Shown in pieces: positions 25,106 through 37,888 of a stretch of 64,000 bases of DNA (position 1 is its first letter; every line of letters starts with the position of its first letter). The stretch lies in assembly GCF_002443255.2 (NCBI RefSeq), contig NW_019211458.1:19671509-19735508 (forward strand). Reading direction: 5' to 3'. Below the pieces are notes generated by a model. That model ran no database searches. It had not been told where the DNA came from and was given only the letters and a program-made list of their open reading frames with translations. Source of the stretch: Varroa destructor. Its lineage: Eukaryota > Arthropoda > Arachnida > Mesostigmata > Varroidae. A program made the position numbers and the translations under genes.

Positions 25106-28100
25106 GCCAGCAAAAACAAAGCAGTAGTTGTAACCGCCGATTCAACCGGCGTTGAAGGACAACGTTGCAAATGTTAAGGCAAAACAACGAACCTGTAGAT
25201 ACGACGGTTAGGCAAAGGAACGGACAGACGAAACAAGGTTTTGTAGCAGATGTAGGTACACAAAAGGATAACGCAATGAATCACCGACTATGAATACAGA
25301 ATAGAAAAAGGAAAAGGTTCCTAGGAATGACTTACAAGCGCCTAGGCGAAAGATTCAAAAAGAAAGTATGAGGAATTGCATCAGCGCGAGGAGAACATGG
25401 CAGCATGGACGAGGCCCTTTATCCGAATTTTTTTACTGGTACCGAAACAAGAAGCGGCTAAAAACAATGGTCGGATAGAAGTATCTGTTGTGGAGAGCAT
25501 AGTAAGCACCCATAACCGTCGTTGTAGCACCATTGTATACTACGTGGCAAAGCCAGATGGCAAAAGTCTGTGATCATTGCCTGCTAGTCGCTAGAAAAGC
25601 TAGCAAGAAAGGACGACGCCAACGAAGTAGCTAATGCTGTGTGTCGCCTATTCATGAACACATCATGGTACAGACATATTAATCGTACAATGATTGTAAC
25701 ACTAGCAACGGCATAGCCGTTAACGCAGGTGTAGCGACATCATCAGCAAAGTCAGGCTCGGAAATGACCGTAGCGGCGGCCGCTGCGATCACTCCTACCT
25801 CATTTATGTTTCTGTATGTGTCTGTCTGTCTGCCTGTTTGTTTTTGTGCATGTATAAGTGCGTTCCGAGGCGTTGTTTCCAGCAGTGGTCCCTATCTAGT
25901 TACATATACGTACGGTTCTTCTCGTCGTCCTTGTCATAGTCACAGCCTTAAGCGCAGGAAGCAGCGGCCACGACGACGGTGAGTAGCATATGAAAGGCAT
26001 CGAGAAGGCCGATCAGGAGAATAGCCATTGCGACCACTCTTCTCCGCCTACAATGATGGTTACTGTCGCTACTGTCGGTTGCTTTTCCCTTTTGGGCCAT
26101 ATACGCGAACGCGAGGCATATACCGAGTGTGATGATTGCAAGTAAAAACAGAAAGGCTGTCGGCTTGTCCTGCGCAAGCTACCTCAAGCCCGGAAGGCCT
26201 CGCTGAACGGCGAGTTATGTACTGCTGTAACAACAGATAGAGAGATATTGGCGACACCTTGTATGATTCGGGATATCGCTCCATCCCTAATAGACAGAAA
26301 CACGGAGGTATTGGAAGAGGAATGAAGCCGGTCGACGACGAAGCAATTAGGACGATGCAGCATCGCTACCGCGTCAAGAATAAGAGGGTGATGCGGAGTC
26401 GAGCAGTGCTAGTCTATAAAGACCCGTGCGCTCGTAGAAGCATAGTTGAATGAGAAGTGGGACCAGCTTCTGTCCTGCTTGCCAAAGCGTCCGGTTGGAG
26501 TCTCTTTCACCTTTTTACTCGCGAGCCAGGTGGACTGCGGCGGGGTGGAAGGTTGACCATGCTATTGCCAAACCTGTACCAACCAAGTGCTTAATACTTT
26601 GCTTATTGCAACTGCTACTACCATCCGACAACTACCTTGGATCTAAGGGTGTATTTTACCTCAGCCCTCGCCGATGATACTTAACAGGCCTACCTACAGG
26701 AGATGAAGCAAGGCTGATTAGTGTCTAGTAACCTTCCCTTGGCAATATCACTACAGTAACTGCTGTCGCTACCACTGTGCCACAACTACGTACAAATATC
26801 GATGTAGATAGCCGATATACATATCATACTGCTGTCTGTCTGCCTTGTCAGTCGTATCCACAGCAACCTCTATCCGAAGCTTGCAGTGCGTAGTTGCTTA
26901 GTCCGATACGGACTACAGCGGGCAGCCCCCTTTGGCTATGCGGCTGGGTCTTGCTGCTTCGTGTGCGTTTCTCCTGGAAGAATCATGAGTAGTAGCAACC
27001 GCGGCGACGAGACATCAAATCAGCAGGCGCTGGAGAGAACCTTTGCCCTATTTGCTCTGTCGTTTCGTTCACTCTGAGTTGTGAGTCCGGGGTCTGAGTA
27101 AGTAATCGTAAGCATACGGTGTCCATACTTAGCTTTTGGGTCAATGCCCAAGACGTTCAGTATATATGTTTATTTATCTACCTACATATGTATATCTGTG
27201 CAGGGTATGAGCTTTTTGTTGATTCCACTCAAGCGGAACTAGCCAAATGGATGGATACGATACAGAGATATGTATGTTCATATTTCGTGCATCGACCATC
27301 CGCCAATGTCTTGAAAAGTAAATAAAATTAGGATAAGCTTACACGCACATACTCAAACACACGGACAAGGGCACCCAGATACAAGTCGAGAGAAGCACTC
27401 TTATAAAAGCCCCCATATTGCATTACAATGTATCACACTGGGATATCAATGACTCGATGGCAATGATCTGGCTGGAGACTCGATGATTCGTTTCCCGTCA
27501 CATCGAAATGCAGTATGAACCTAGGGGAGCATTGAGCGTCTGTTTGTCTTGCCTGGTCTTCTTCGATTCCCTAGCAGTACGAGGTGGGAAATTGTCGGTT
27601 GTGTTCCTTTCTTCGCCTCAAACTAAGACAGGCTGTATGTGAACTGACTGGTAACTGGATTCGGTCTTCCATTGCTACACCCCATCCATATATTTCACTA
27701 TGATGGCTGTTGGCTACCGACAGACAACTAACCGGTCAACGAGCCCCAAGCAGCAGCCGCCGAAGCAGCAAGGTTTTGTTGCCATGCGTTTCTTCCTGTT
27801 CTTTTCTCTACCACGCGATTGTAGCTATCGCTATCGTCATAGGCATCTTCATCACCATTACAGCCATCCGCTGACTCGTGTTAGCGCTCGATCGCTCCCT
27901 ACCTCGAAGTCAAACGCAAAGCTCTGCCGTTCTCTGGTTCTTATTTTGCTTCTCCTGCTGAGCTTCGTCGTTATCTGGTATTGTTCGTAGTCTCTACATG
28001 CGAGTTCCTGCAACTTTGAGCTTCTACGTTGTCCTGTGCTGCCTCCAGATGCTTCAGTCTTCGGTGCTCGTTGCCTCGTCGGTGTTTTTCTTTCGAGTTG

Positions 28101-31100
28101 CCGTGGTTGCCTTCCGAGTTGCTAAGCCAAACGACCGAATAGCTACTGCGATTACTGCTTCCATTACGAATGCCTCACAGTTGGACAACGCCCGCTCCAT
28201 TGCTGCTGCTGCCACTATCTGAGATCTTCGGTAGCAGTGCGTACTAGGCAACGATGCGGAACCGCTGAGACAGGAACGCAGTGCAGACGGAAGAAAAACA
28301 GGGGAAAACGAAAAACCGGAAGAGAACGGCAGCTCACTACGAGTGAGTAAAGCAAACAGCCATCGTCAACGAACCACATCGTCAGAATAATGCGGCAATG
28401 GCTAGTGCAGTGGAGACACACGCATGTTCGTTCATCGTGTGACTGCAGAAGCGACCGCAGCAGCATGGGCGGGTCGCGCGCCTGTCCGGCTGACGAGGCC
28501 GAAAGGAGGAGTTAAAGGAGGCCAGCGTACAGAGACAGAATGTGAGAGAGTTCGTACAAGAAGGACAGGCTTACAGAATGAGAGTGGGAGATTAGGAACA
28601 ATTATACGCGTCGAGGGAAAACCGCGCGATAGTGACTTCGAGAAAGCGCGCGAGAACCAAAGCAGCAGGAAGATGAATCAAAATAGTATGGATAAATGTG
28701 TACGGGCATTGCCCATGAAAATGGGGCTTGCCGCTACAGCCGAGAGAGGGAGAGAAAGAGGAGGAGGAGGGGGAAGATAGGTTAGATGGTGCGAAAGGAC
28801 AGGACGATGAGGACAAGGCACACAAGGTAGTGGGAGAACATAGTAGTCAGGGGAAGGCCTAAGCAGGGTAGCACAATAGTAATATGCATAAGAAACAGAA
28901 ATTATATAACAGGAAAGAATATGATACACATAGCGATCCCATTGTATTAGAGTTCAGAGAGAATAACGTGTATTACAAGGGGGTTTACTATTTGTAGCTT
29001 TCCATATAGAATGGCAAAAATAGAAATGGCAGCGTGGCAGACTAAGAAACAACATAACGAGAAATCGTTACGTTATTCTCAGGAGGAAGTACAGTATTCG
29101 TTATTGCTGCGGACGATATCGTCCCTTGTATTGATAACCCTCGTTCCCCATGATTGAGGTGCATTTTTAGACATGGCCAAGCTTCAAGTAAACTGTAGTG
29201 TATTTGGCTCCAAGCCTTAGCACAGAAATATGAGCAAAAAAATAATTATAGTTGTGTATATGTTGTCGCTTTTACAATAGTTCAATTAAAGACAATATTC
29301 TATAACAACATCTAGCAAAAGGTGCATACCATCGTTCTAAAGATTCAACAATAACAAAAGGAAATACACAACAAACAAGGGTCAAACAACGACAAGGACA
29401 ACCCGGATACCAGAAGGCTCAATGCAAGTCTCGTTTACTAGGACCTTCCTCTCGTTTGAAGAAGCAGCAACCAGCTTGCAAGCCGGTTGCTTGGTTCCTC
29501 CATTGTTTAATTTGTGCAGGAAACGTACAAAGTGATTGTCGTGGCTGTCGTAGTAACGACCGGAGGAAGCGACGGATGGGATATGTTCTGTCCCTCTGGC
29601 TGGATCCCAGAGACTACAAGCGGTGAAAGCAGCAGTGAGCCGCACGCCTCGGCTATTACGTCTTGAAGTCTCAGCTACAAGCCTGGGCTTACGAAGAGTG
29701 GCGGAACAGGGACGGCAACAAACAACTAAAATGACAGCAGACCTTTGCTGCTACAGCAGAGCTGAAGGATATGACCCGTTTGCCGTACGTCCCTCGACCA
29801 GGCCACACCGAGCACAGGAACGCGGGCCCACTCGAAGACGACAATGTAGCTCGGACTGCAGGAAGCTCGCTGGTTAAACTGAAGCGAGGGAGAATCGATG
29901 GTGCTATGAAACGTTACTGACTGGCCCTTTTCTTTCAGTGGCACGAAGGCAACACAAAAACGGGGTTTAGGTTGGGACAAACGAAGGGGAGGCGCAATTT
30001 TGATCAAACGACGTACAACGTGCGCGTCTGAGGCATTTTCTAATTCGTCTTCTTTCGTTCAGTTTGCACCAGCGTGGTACTGTGCGCTGTTTCTGTACGT
30101 TCGTACCCCGCATTATCCTTCTTAGCTGTCTACCTTTCTCCTGCTACATCTCTTAGGAGTAGCAGTAACATAGTTCAAAAGCCAAACAGCCCGCCAGGAT
30201 GCTTCGTACGCTCGATAAGAGCGCCACAGGCGGTAGCAACGTGTACAATTGTACCCATCCGTTGTATCAGCCAGGTAAGCAGAGGGTGGGTAGGGCAGCA
30301 AAGGAGACGAAAACGGAGACAGAGGCGTTGTCCCCCAGCAGCAGCAGTAGTACAACAAGCTGAGTTTCAACAGTACGGCCCGAAAAGAAGATATCGTTTC
30401 TCGTTCATTCCCTCAACGTTGAAGGGTAGCAGCGAATGTATGCAGCTACCAACAGTGGGCACAGCATTTACCGCCACCTCCTTTATGTTCTGCCTGTCGA
30501 GATCGGGCCGGTCTCGTATACAGAGTAGACGTAAACAGTGTGAAATGAAAGTGAAGAGACAAAAAATATAAATAAGTCTAGCTTCAGTATTGCAGCACGA
30601 TGGCCGTGTTAAGGCTCACTCGGCGCCTATAATTGTAGTCTTGGTTTACAAAGGAGTATAAGCCTCGAATACGAAACGAAGCTAAATAATAATTCACATA
30701 GAAGAACAGAGAAAAATGGGCCGAAGAACTAATTTTGCACAATCGAAATAGCTAGGAAGTGAGCAGTTGATGGAAAAGCATACAAACTATCGACAAAATC
30801 CCTACTTGCTCCATGTTGGATTGCGTTGGCAGGACTAGGCGCTACAGAGAATCAGTTTCAATCGCCCCTAAGATTTAGTGGTCGATCTTTAACCACTGGC
30901 AGATAAAAAAAAATGGAGCAGACACGGTGCTCAGCTGATAATTGCTGGGTTAAAAATATCTCAATTTCTTCGGCTGCTCATCCCAAAGCACTTAAACTGT
31001 CCGTAAGGCTGCTACTACATTGTTTGATAGCGGTCCCTTTAGGTTAGGTCATACCCACGCTGGACATGTGAAGCCGTTCAGAAGACTCAGGATGGCCAAG

Positions 31101-31288
31101 ATAGGCTTCGGCTGGCTAAGGGGCTGCACAAACAAAAATGTCTGCTGGATATTCTATAGCTTCTGATTCCAACTTTCGATGGCAAGGAAACATCATTTAT
31201 GGCAGTTGCGAACGGTGAGCTAAGCAGAGCTGATCGGGTTTGCCTGAATCTCCATCGTCTAATATCGCCTTTTTCTTTTATCTCTCGT
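25106..31288. other. Non-coding mosaic
   Basis: The longest frame is 165 codons plus strand (30074-30571), starting at GTG, with no motif; it is preceded by a plausible acceptor and contains a good donor-like CAG/GTAAGC at 30265 (see rejected items). Trinucleotide islands occur near 25760-25800, 28130-28215 and 30335-30360. A purine-rich tract lies at 28739-28780. 28900-29380 is AT-rich and featureless. No RNA genes or transposon signatures were seen. Confidence 0.5.
28739..28780 (+). repeat. Polypurine tract (GAG/GGA-rich)
   Basis: About 42 bases of almost uninterrupted purines (GAGAGAGGGAGAG then AGGAGGAGG and a G run). It opens both overlapping frames, giving Arg/Gly-rich protein on the plus strand and Pro/Ser-rich protein on the minus strand. 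It is potentially triplex-forming. Confidence 0.85.
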
Positions 31289-31301
31289 CCCCCCCCCCCC
31301 C
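31289..31301 (+). repeat. C13 homopolymer
   Basis: Thirteen consecutive C followed by T5 C4. Such a run is prone to length error in sequencing and could form an i-motif or G-tetrad structure with neighbouring runs. Confidence 0.95.
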
Positions 31302-31509
31302 TTTTTCCCCAGGCAGCAAACATGTTCCCACCCAGGAGAGACAAGGTAAATCAATAAAGATTTGATCGCTTTCTCTCTGTTCTTCTTATTGATCTACTTT
31401 TCTCCTAAGTTGCTGCCAGCTGATGCGCCCTAGGCCAGGATTAAAGCCCACCATAGACGACGGACCCATGCTTGGCTACAGACTTAGCTCCGATTGGGTT
31501 GAGTCCGGC

Positions 31510-32136
31510 CTACTCCACTTTGCACCGTACAACGCAGCAGCCTGACCCAGACAGGCTCAGACCAACGGATACCAAGCTGACACACTGGAGGAGTGATCGA
31601 GCATAAGGAGCTACACAGGAGCAGCACCAGCGGCAAAGCCGTATGTGGATCAGCCAACAGACAATGAGACAACAAAATTTCTCACTCTCTCTCACTCTCT
31701 TGCATCCTGATCCTTTCCGAGAAGAAGAGAACATTGAGCAAAAAAATGGGACTTCGCGCGTTCCTCTGTCAATGCAAAGAACCGTACCGGATGGCTCGTG
31801 GACGAGGGTATGAGGATGGGGCAAGAACAGCAGAGAAAAGTCGAAGGAACAGGGACGTGATTGGCCAGGGCGACCGACCGACGATGAAGTTTGAAAATTT
31901 TGTTTTGTCTGCTGTGCGCGACATGGCACGGCGGTAAGAGCATCCCTTCGAAGAGGATTTTGCGTGTTGCAGCTAGAGCATAGTTGTGTTTGGCTATGTC
32001 TAGCCCGGCCCTTCGCGTTTCTTGCTACCCAATGTCTGAAAAAGCCCCAGGGTGGTGTCGCATAAAGACGTCTGAATGGGTTGTCACTTGCGTTCATCGG
32101 TACTTGGTGTGCGAGCGTAGAGTATGGGACTAACAA
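31510..32136 (-). other. Unassigned 208-codon antisense frame
   Basis: This is the longest open frame outside the purine-biased block. The open frame begins at TTG, with an in-frame ATG at about 32097, which leaves roughly 195 codons. The translation is rich in Arg, Ser and Cys, with a Cys/Trp/Leu-rich stretch near residues 160-175 and no recognised domain. It overlaps other frames on both strands. A tandem CTCACTCTCT pair (31681-31700) lies within it. A frame of this length is only mildly surprising by chance, and its composition looks like translated non-coding DNA. Confidence 0.12.
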
Positions 32137-34770
32137 ATAGAGCTTTTGCAGCGGATAAGAACAGTCTTGAGCCAGATGGAAACAGTTCCGGACACTGCGT
32201 GGACTATCAACTAGCAGGAGGCCAAAGGTGCTTCCTGTATGACTATATTCTCATAAGCAACGCGTTCCAAAGAGGAAAACATATATATGTATGCATAACT
32301 GTAGAACTGTTTCGTGAAGAACAGTGCCTTCGAATCTAATGTTAGCAAGAACAGACATTCTATAAATCAAGAGCGAAAGCTCGATAAACAGTGGAGCAAT
32401 GAATAACGTGGTAGATGACATGTTAGCCATGGAAAGAAGAGGGTTCCTGGGAAACTTTACTGATCTTAACTATTGGGCCAGCATTTGCGCGACCACTTAG
32501 AGACTAGTCTATATCGTAACCAGAAGGCTAAAAACAAGTTATAGATAGCGGCCGCAGTAGCTCTAGCCGTTTCCTTCAACTCAAGTTAGATATTTGTTTG
32601 GCGGTGGCTTCATTTGCTGTTTTTCAGTTCATAGGCTGATGACCCGTTACTACCGGTCTTCCTATTTTCGAGCCTTTAGGTCAGTGGCGAAGCCGACTAA
32701 GGGAAGAGAAAGAGCCTCAGCTGCCAACCCAGGCCCCTTTCAGCTAGCTTGCATGTCCTGACTGTCGAGCCCTATCTGTGCAGCAGTTTCCTGTGGTCGG
32801 ACTACTGGATTAGCTGTTACTACTTCTGTTACTGCCGCCATTACCACCCTTCTGAATGATTCCAGCTACGAAGTCTGTATTACTTTTGCTCGTCTGGATC
32901 AGCTTCGCTGTGAAAAGAACCAATGCGAAAGACGGCGAAGCGGCGTCTGCATCCAAACGGGCGAAGGGCGTTCAACCATTCGACAGGCAACGAAGCAAAC
33001 TCCAAACGTGAAACCCGAATCTAACGCGAAATGGAGTAAGCACAGTACACGGCACTAGTGTGATTATATGAGTATATATGGTAGAAGATCAAAAAGGCCG
33101 CAGTATAGAAGGCCCAAAAAAGAAACAAGGTTCACTTCTTCGATTTTCTGAGTTGATTCCTCTGCGTCATCTCCGCCGTCTCTTCCCAAGCGCATCGGTC
33201 AAATGCAAAAACGCAGAGGTATGAAGGCTTAGACACAAACGCGGATACGCTCCAGCCCACAGAGCGCTGCAACTTTCCATCGCTCAGTATAGTGTCATAG
33301 CTTGGCCGTCGAGTCTGGACATGTTCGCTAACTTTGGTGTTATTTATTTGTCATTAATTAGATATACTTTGTATGCACTGCGTAAGATAGTTGTATTCGG
33401 CATGCATTGGCCTCGTTAGCGAGTGGCGTGGAACCTCGTTGCTCTTCGTCACTCTCTCGCTTTCGCTCTCGTTCTCATACGCTTATATTATGATCTTCAT
33501 CCAGTGGCCCATACCATAGATCTGCTCTACTAGCCCAAATAGTATATGCCCAACACCCGGCGAAGCTTCCATCCTTTTTCTGCATGTTTGACCTTATTTC
33601 GCTGTACCATTCCACATCTAATTAACGCAATGACGGTATGTGTCAATGTACCTTGTATGGGATATGCTGCGTGCAGCCTTTTACCGTTCGACGGTAGTGG
33701 ACATTGTTAACTGGGCAATATGACCTACAATGTACAGCGTCTACGTTTTCCGCGAATGCGATGGGTCTCTCCCTGACAGAAACCTATGCAATGACTACAG
33801 CCACGTACGAGTATAGTTGTAATCAAGCAAAGGAATCGCATGATTATGGTGCGAGTGCACGTAGGCGAAGTTTTCAACGGCCGAACCGCAGTAAGCTGAA
33901 AGGTCAGATCCGTTCAATAGCCGGTTGAGTGACTATAGTTGATACCGATTTTGACAAAAAGTATTACGCGTACATACAAAAGCTCGCGCCACTATGTACA
34001 GTTAGCGCACGAAATGATGCACACGCGGCCGTCAGTATTCTGTATGCAATATTATGCAATTTATTTCTAAAATCTCGATAAGAGCAAAACGATTAACCAT
34101 CTCGCTATTACTCAACAAATTCATACGTGGTCTGCTCAAGAAGGCAAAATTTAAAGCCAATCTGGCAAAGCCAACTGCTCCTTGAGATAGGCACCGTACC
34201 TGTTCTTCTGACCTTTGATACGTACGCACTGCACCTTGAATAATCTTATCACTTAGATGTCTCAACAAGGCGTTACTATCGCCCCTGTAGATATAGAGCG
34301 CGCTATGATCCCATATGTTTATGCGGAGTAGCTCTGTGGAGCGAAGAGGATAGAAATACAGTTAGTTCTTCTCACCTCGAAAAGCAGAAATCGCGACTTA
34401 CTAGTAGTTAGGTGGTCACAGGTTTGTTTAATACCTTCTGGCCCTTTCAGGCATGCAATACAGTCTGTATGTTGTTAGGTAGAAATGATGACCTCTGCGT
34501 GATACAGCGTCATGCAACATGGATTAAATAGCTACTAGAGGAAGCTGCGACAATCGCAGCAGAAAGGGATATAAGTAACACTGACGAACTATTATTGTGT
34601 TTGTAGTAAAAATAGAGCAAAAAAGTGGGCGACAATAAGGACAACACTGAATTGTTCTAGCTAGATTTGATACTTCATAGTGCTGCAAACATCTAGAGGA
34701 AGCTTTCTATATACCCGCGTACGAGTCGTTCTAGTCGCTCTCTTAATCTCTACGCGTAGAATAACCGGTA
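32137..34770. other. Non-coding stretch
   Basis: Mixed sequence with short frames only (80 codons or fewer). A trinucleotide island of ACT/GTT/GCC triplets lies near 32810-32850, and a GCGGCCGC octamer at 32548-32555. No RNA gene, exon or element signature was seen. Confidence 0.55.
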
Positions 34771-35109
34771 ATGTTAAACATGTTGGCCAGACGTTCAAAA
34801 TATTCCCGGAAAAAATCACTGAAGATTATATTTGTCTTACTACCCCTTATATTTGTTTTATTTATTTACATTACAGTGTCTCTAATACTAATAAGCGAGA
34901 GTGTGTTGAACGAGTCCCATGAGCATTGTCTGTCAGGAATGGTTGCATTTCTCGAGGGGACCCAACAGCGACTTTCTGCGTTACCAATCTTTGCTGGCGT
35001 TGGTTTGCGCCTCACTACGCAAGATGGCAGCAGCCGTTCCTCAACTTCTACAAACTCTGTGTATGTATGGAGGACCACAAACGGCGTTGCCGTTGTCGAT
35101 CCGAAGTGA
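34771..35109 (+). other. Candidate exon: signal-anchor-like membrane protein
   Basis: A 112-codon frame with an ATG start, a second ATG three codons later in good context (AACATG), and a TGA stop. The order of features is that of a type II membrane protein or uncleaved signal anchor: a short basic N-terminus (RRSKYSRKK, residues 7-15), a strongly hydrophobic segment (about residues 18-41), then a polar region containing an N-glycosylation sequon (NES, residues 47-49). A donor-like GTATGT at 35061 could end an exon before the stop. It could be a first coding exon of a Golgi-type enzyme or other anchored protein, but I cannot name a family. Hydrophobic segments also arise by chance from T-rich DNA, so confidence is low. 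Confidence 0.2.
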
Positions 35110-36649
35110 GCCAGGAGCTCTAGTCCTGGCGGGCCGCGCCAACTGCCTACAAAACGGCTTGAGCAGCAACTGTAGAAAGGACGCGGAAACGAGCCTGAGG
35201 AACGCCGGAGGAGCAGGCGAATCGAGCTCAGGAAATGTCAGTGAAGAACCAGAGCGCAGGCAAATGGCAGAGGAAGCAACTGAACAAATGCGTGTTTGTG
35301 TGAGTGCGCTGGATGTGCCACAGAACAGCGGGTGGCTGTGGCCGCTGCGGCCGCACACTCGCTTCTCGAGAGCGGCCGCGATAGTGGAAATGGCAGAACG
35401 CAAAGTGTAGAACAAACTACACGGATGCATTTAATAGTCCCGATTGTTAATTGTCGAGTATTATTTCAGCTAAATTAACTACGTGCACGAGATACGTGTA
35501 TCTCGAGATCAAGGCGAGACGGGCCAGGGTATTCAGCTGCTATGCGGCGTCACAGATATTGTGGGCAAACGGCAGGATTCGATTGCTACAGTCGAATGTA
35601 TCGCAATCTAGTGGCAGGCGGGGAAGGAGGCAAAAGGGGCGTCAGCTAACGCACGCCAGGGACTGCAGACGTTGAAGAGAGAAAAAAGAAATTAAGCTAG
35701 AAGGGAAATGAAGCTTGTAAATTCCGTCTCTTCTAGCGGAGACGACGCGTGCAAGTGAAACGGTTCTGCACGTAGATCAATACAGCATATTCAAGGCGAC
35801 GCTCATGATGTATTTGACCTACCGCGTGTTTACGAATTTCAAATATGGCTGATTTTTTTTAAAGATCATTATGTCATGCTGTTTTTGTAGTATTTGTTAC
35901 TTAATGTAAACAGTAGTACAAATAGTAGTGACGTGTATATAGAATTGTATACTGGTATAGCTCACTTAATAACGTATGTGTAGGATAAATTCGTCAATGC
36001 GGCTTTGTCTATTCAACTACCATCATGGGCAGTCTCATCTCAGAGATTTCGTAGAGTCCCATCGTCCACAGAAGGAGTACGGCACACTGTGCTCTCGCTG
36101 TTTGGTGCTGAGGTCAGTATATGTTCATTTTGACAAATGATAAAATGTCCCGCTCTAGCTGTCCTTTCTTTGCCATTCCTTTAAACATTTGATAGGTTCT
36201 GGTTTGACACGCCATTGTTAAGGTTCACTATTATGGCTCTATGGCCACCCTGACGGTTGGATTTCATCGGGTCGTATAGCAGCCGCACTACATATAGCCA
36301 CATTGTAGAGCATATGGCGACCGCTAACACGGGCCGCTATTGGTCACAACATAAGCCAAATGAGTTCTGTGATCCAATTCAGAAACGAATTCGAGGCCGA
36401 TACCGCTGCTGTCGATGGAACCGGTGCCTACGGACACCAAAGTTCCCTGGTGGTACACCTTTTTTTACGTCAATGACAACAACATTGGACACGCCGCGAC
36501 ATGGATGACAGCCAGCGAACGTCGAAACCCTAATACTTTCCCGGCGTTTTTCTTCTGTTTCTTTTCTATCGAACGGCAGTAAGGAACGAGCATGCACCTG
36601 TAACAGCAATACAGACGACGAGAACATTTTCTATCCCTGTACTGTGTGT
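35110..36649. other. Non-coding stretch, GC-rich then AT-rich
   Basis: Positions 35110-35420 are GC-rich and open in several frames on both strands, with two GCGGCCGC octamers (35347-35354 and 35372-35379). An 8-bp stem with a 2-base loop lies at 35488-35505. From about 35750 to 36250 the sequence is AT-rich with no frame of note. No gene was recognised. Confidence 0.5.
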
Positions 36650-36694
36650 TCGTGTGGGTACAACACTGCCCCTTACACCGTTGTACCCACACGA
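36650..36694. repeat. 15-bp-arm perfect inverted repeat
   Basis: The arms 36650-36664 and 36680-36694 are perfect reverse complements over 15 bases around a 15-base loop. The core reads CGTGTGGGTACAAC on the left. An imperfect direct repeat (ATTTTCTATCC at 36626-36636 and ATTTTCTCATCC at 36694-36705) flanks the hairpin, which would fit a small inserted fold-back element, although the second copy overlaps the arm by one base. A stem this long with this spacing is unlikely by chance in 64 kb. Confidence 0.9.
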
Positions 36695-37810
36695 TTTTCT
36701 CATCCGCGTTTATTTAAACTTCGAGCATGCAGGTACTAGCTTAGTTGCGTTAGGTGCTTTCGTCGCTGTGCTCTATACAGGATCATTTTAAAGCAGCAGC
36801 TATCTCCCCTGCAAACCTTGGTGGTAACGCGATTCCGTCTCCTTTTCTATTTGAGTTTACCCTCTCAAGTAGTTACGTGTAGTGCTGTGCTTCAGCAGGG
36901 CTCAGTTTGCTTCAGTAACGTTACAGGGTCGAGAAACGATGGGAAAGATCAAGATCTCAGTTATTCCCGTTTGTAAAAGAAGGGGCAGATGGGAAAGGAA
37001 AAAGAAGGTGGGAGGTAGCTCACGTCATTTGGTGGGAATGTTGGTTGCTTCTGTGCTGCGACTGCTACTCCAGGCTCGGCATGGCCTTCCAGCAGGCACC
37101 GAGGAACTCAGACGAGCGGTTTCCGCGCCCACTTGCTGTTTCTATCTCTGCTGGCGCCTCTGCACGACCACTGCTCAACATTTAAAGTGTGTTGCCCCAG
37201 TCAACACAATTGCCAAACTAACCGCCTGCTCGCGGCGCACCAGAACTGCAGCAATATAGTTGCAGAGTAGAGGAGTAAACCTACCTCGTACCAATGGTGG
37301 CAATGCACTGAGGTCATAGGTAATTCAGCTTTTTTCCGTTACCCCACTGCCTTTTCCTGTCTCACCTACGGCGAGACCACTAGGCACTAGGGGTAGTTTG
37401 GTAGCGCGATTTGTGGCTTTTCAGCTACTGCTGCTGCACGTATACAGAAAAAGACAAGCTTCGAAACGGGGATGAAGGCACTAACTGTCATTCTCACACG
37501 ATCTCCTTTTTTCTGTCTGAAGTACAGAAGCAAAGCCAAACAGTATAAGGGTAGTTCCAGTAAGAGCAGCACGTTTTCAGCAGTCGTATGTACTCTTTCG
37601 GTCGTAGCTGAGCGAGCAACCAGGATCAGCTGTAGCAATGGCCGACAGTCGAGCATTTGCAGAAAAGGAACAAAGAACGGCAGTGTCTAGGCACTATTAT
37701 GGCTGCGGCCTGGCTCGATCGTCGCTCTGGTATACCGTATACAAGTAGTAGTATGTGTGACACTCATTCTAGGGTCCCCTTGACCCTACGGCATTGCAGG
37801 AGTAATATTT

Positions 37811-37888
37811 TCGTTTTCGTCACATAGTGCCAGTGAGTTTCCTGTCGTCTTTCCGTTGTACATTGCTGACACTATGTGGCGAAAACGA
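37811..37888. repeat. 23-position hairpin, precursor- or MITE-like
   Basis: Positions 37811-37833 pair with 37866-37888 with one G-U wobble (37820/37879) and one C-A mismatch (37830/37869), leaving a 32-base loop. The paired arm length matches a Dicer-sized duplex. No lower stem extends beyond the arms. A 6-base direct repeat, GTAATA, lies just outside on both sides (37802-37807 and 37895-37900), which would suit a very small transposon-like insertion. I recognise no microRNA seed family. Either strand could be the transcribed one. Confidence 0.85.

Noticed and set aside
30063..30265. Exon-like stretch with TTCGTTCAG acceptor and CAG/GTAAGC donor
   Set aside because: The open frame runs on through the donor, the translation has no recognisable domain, and no partner exon was found on the plus strand.
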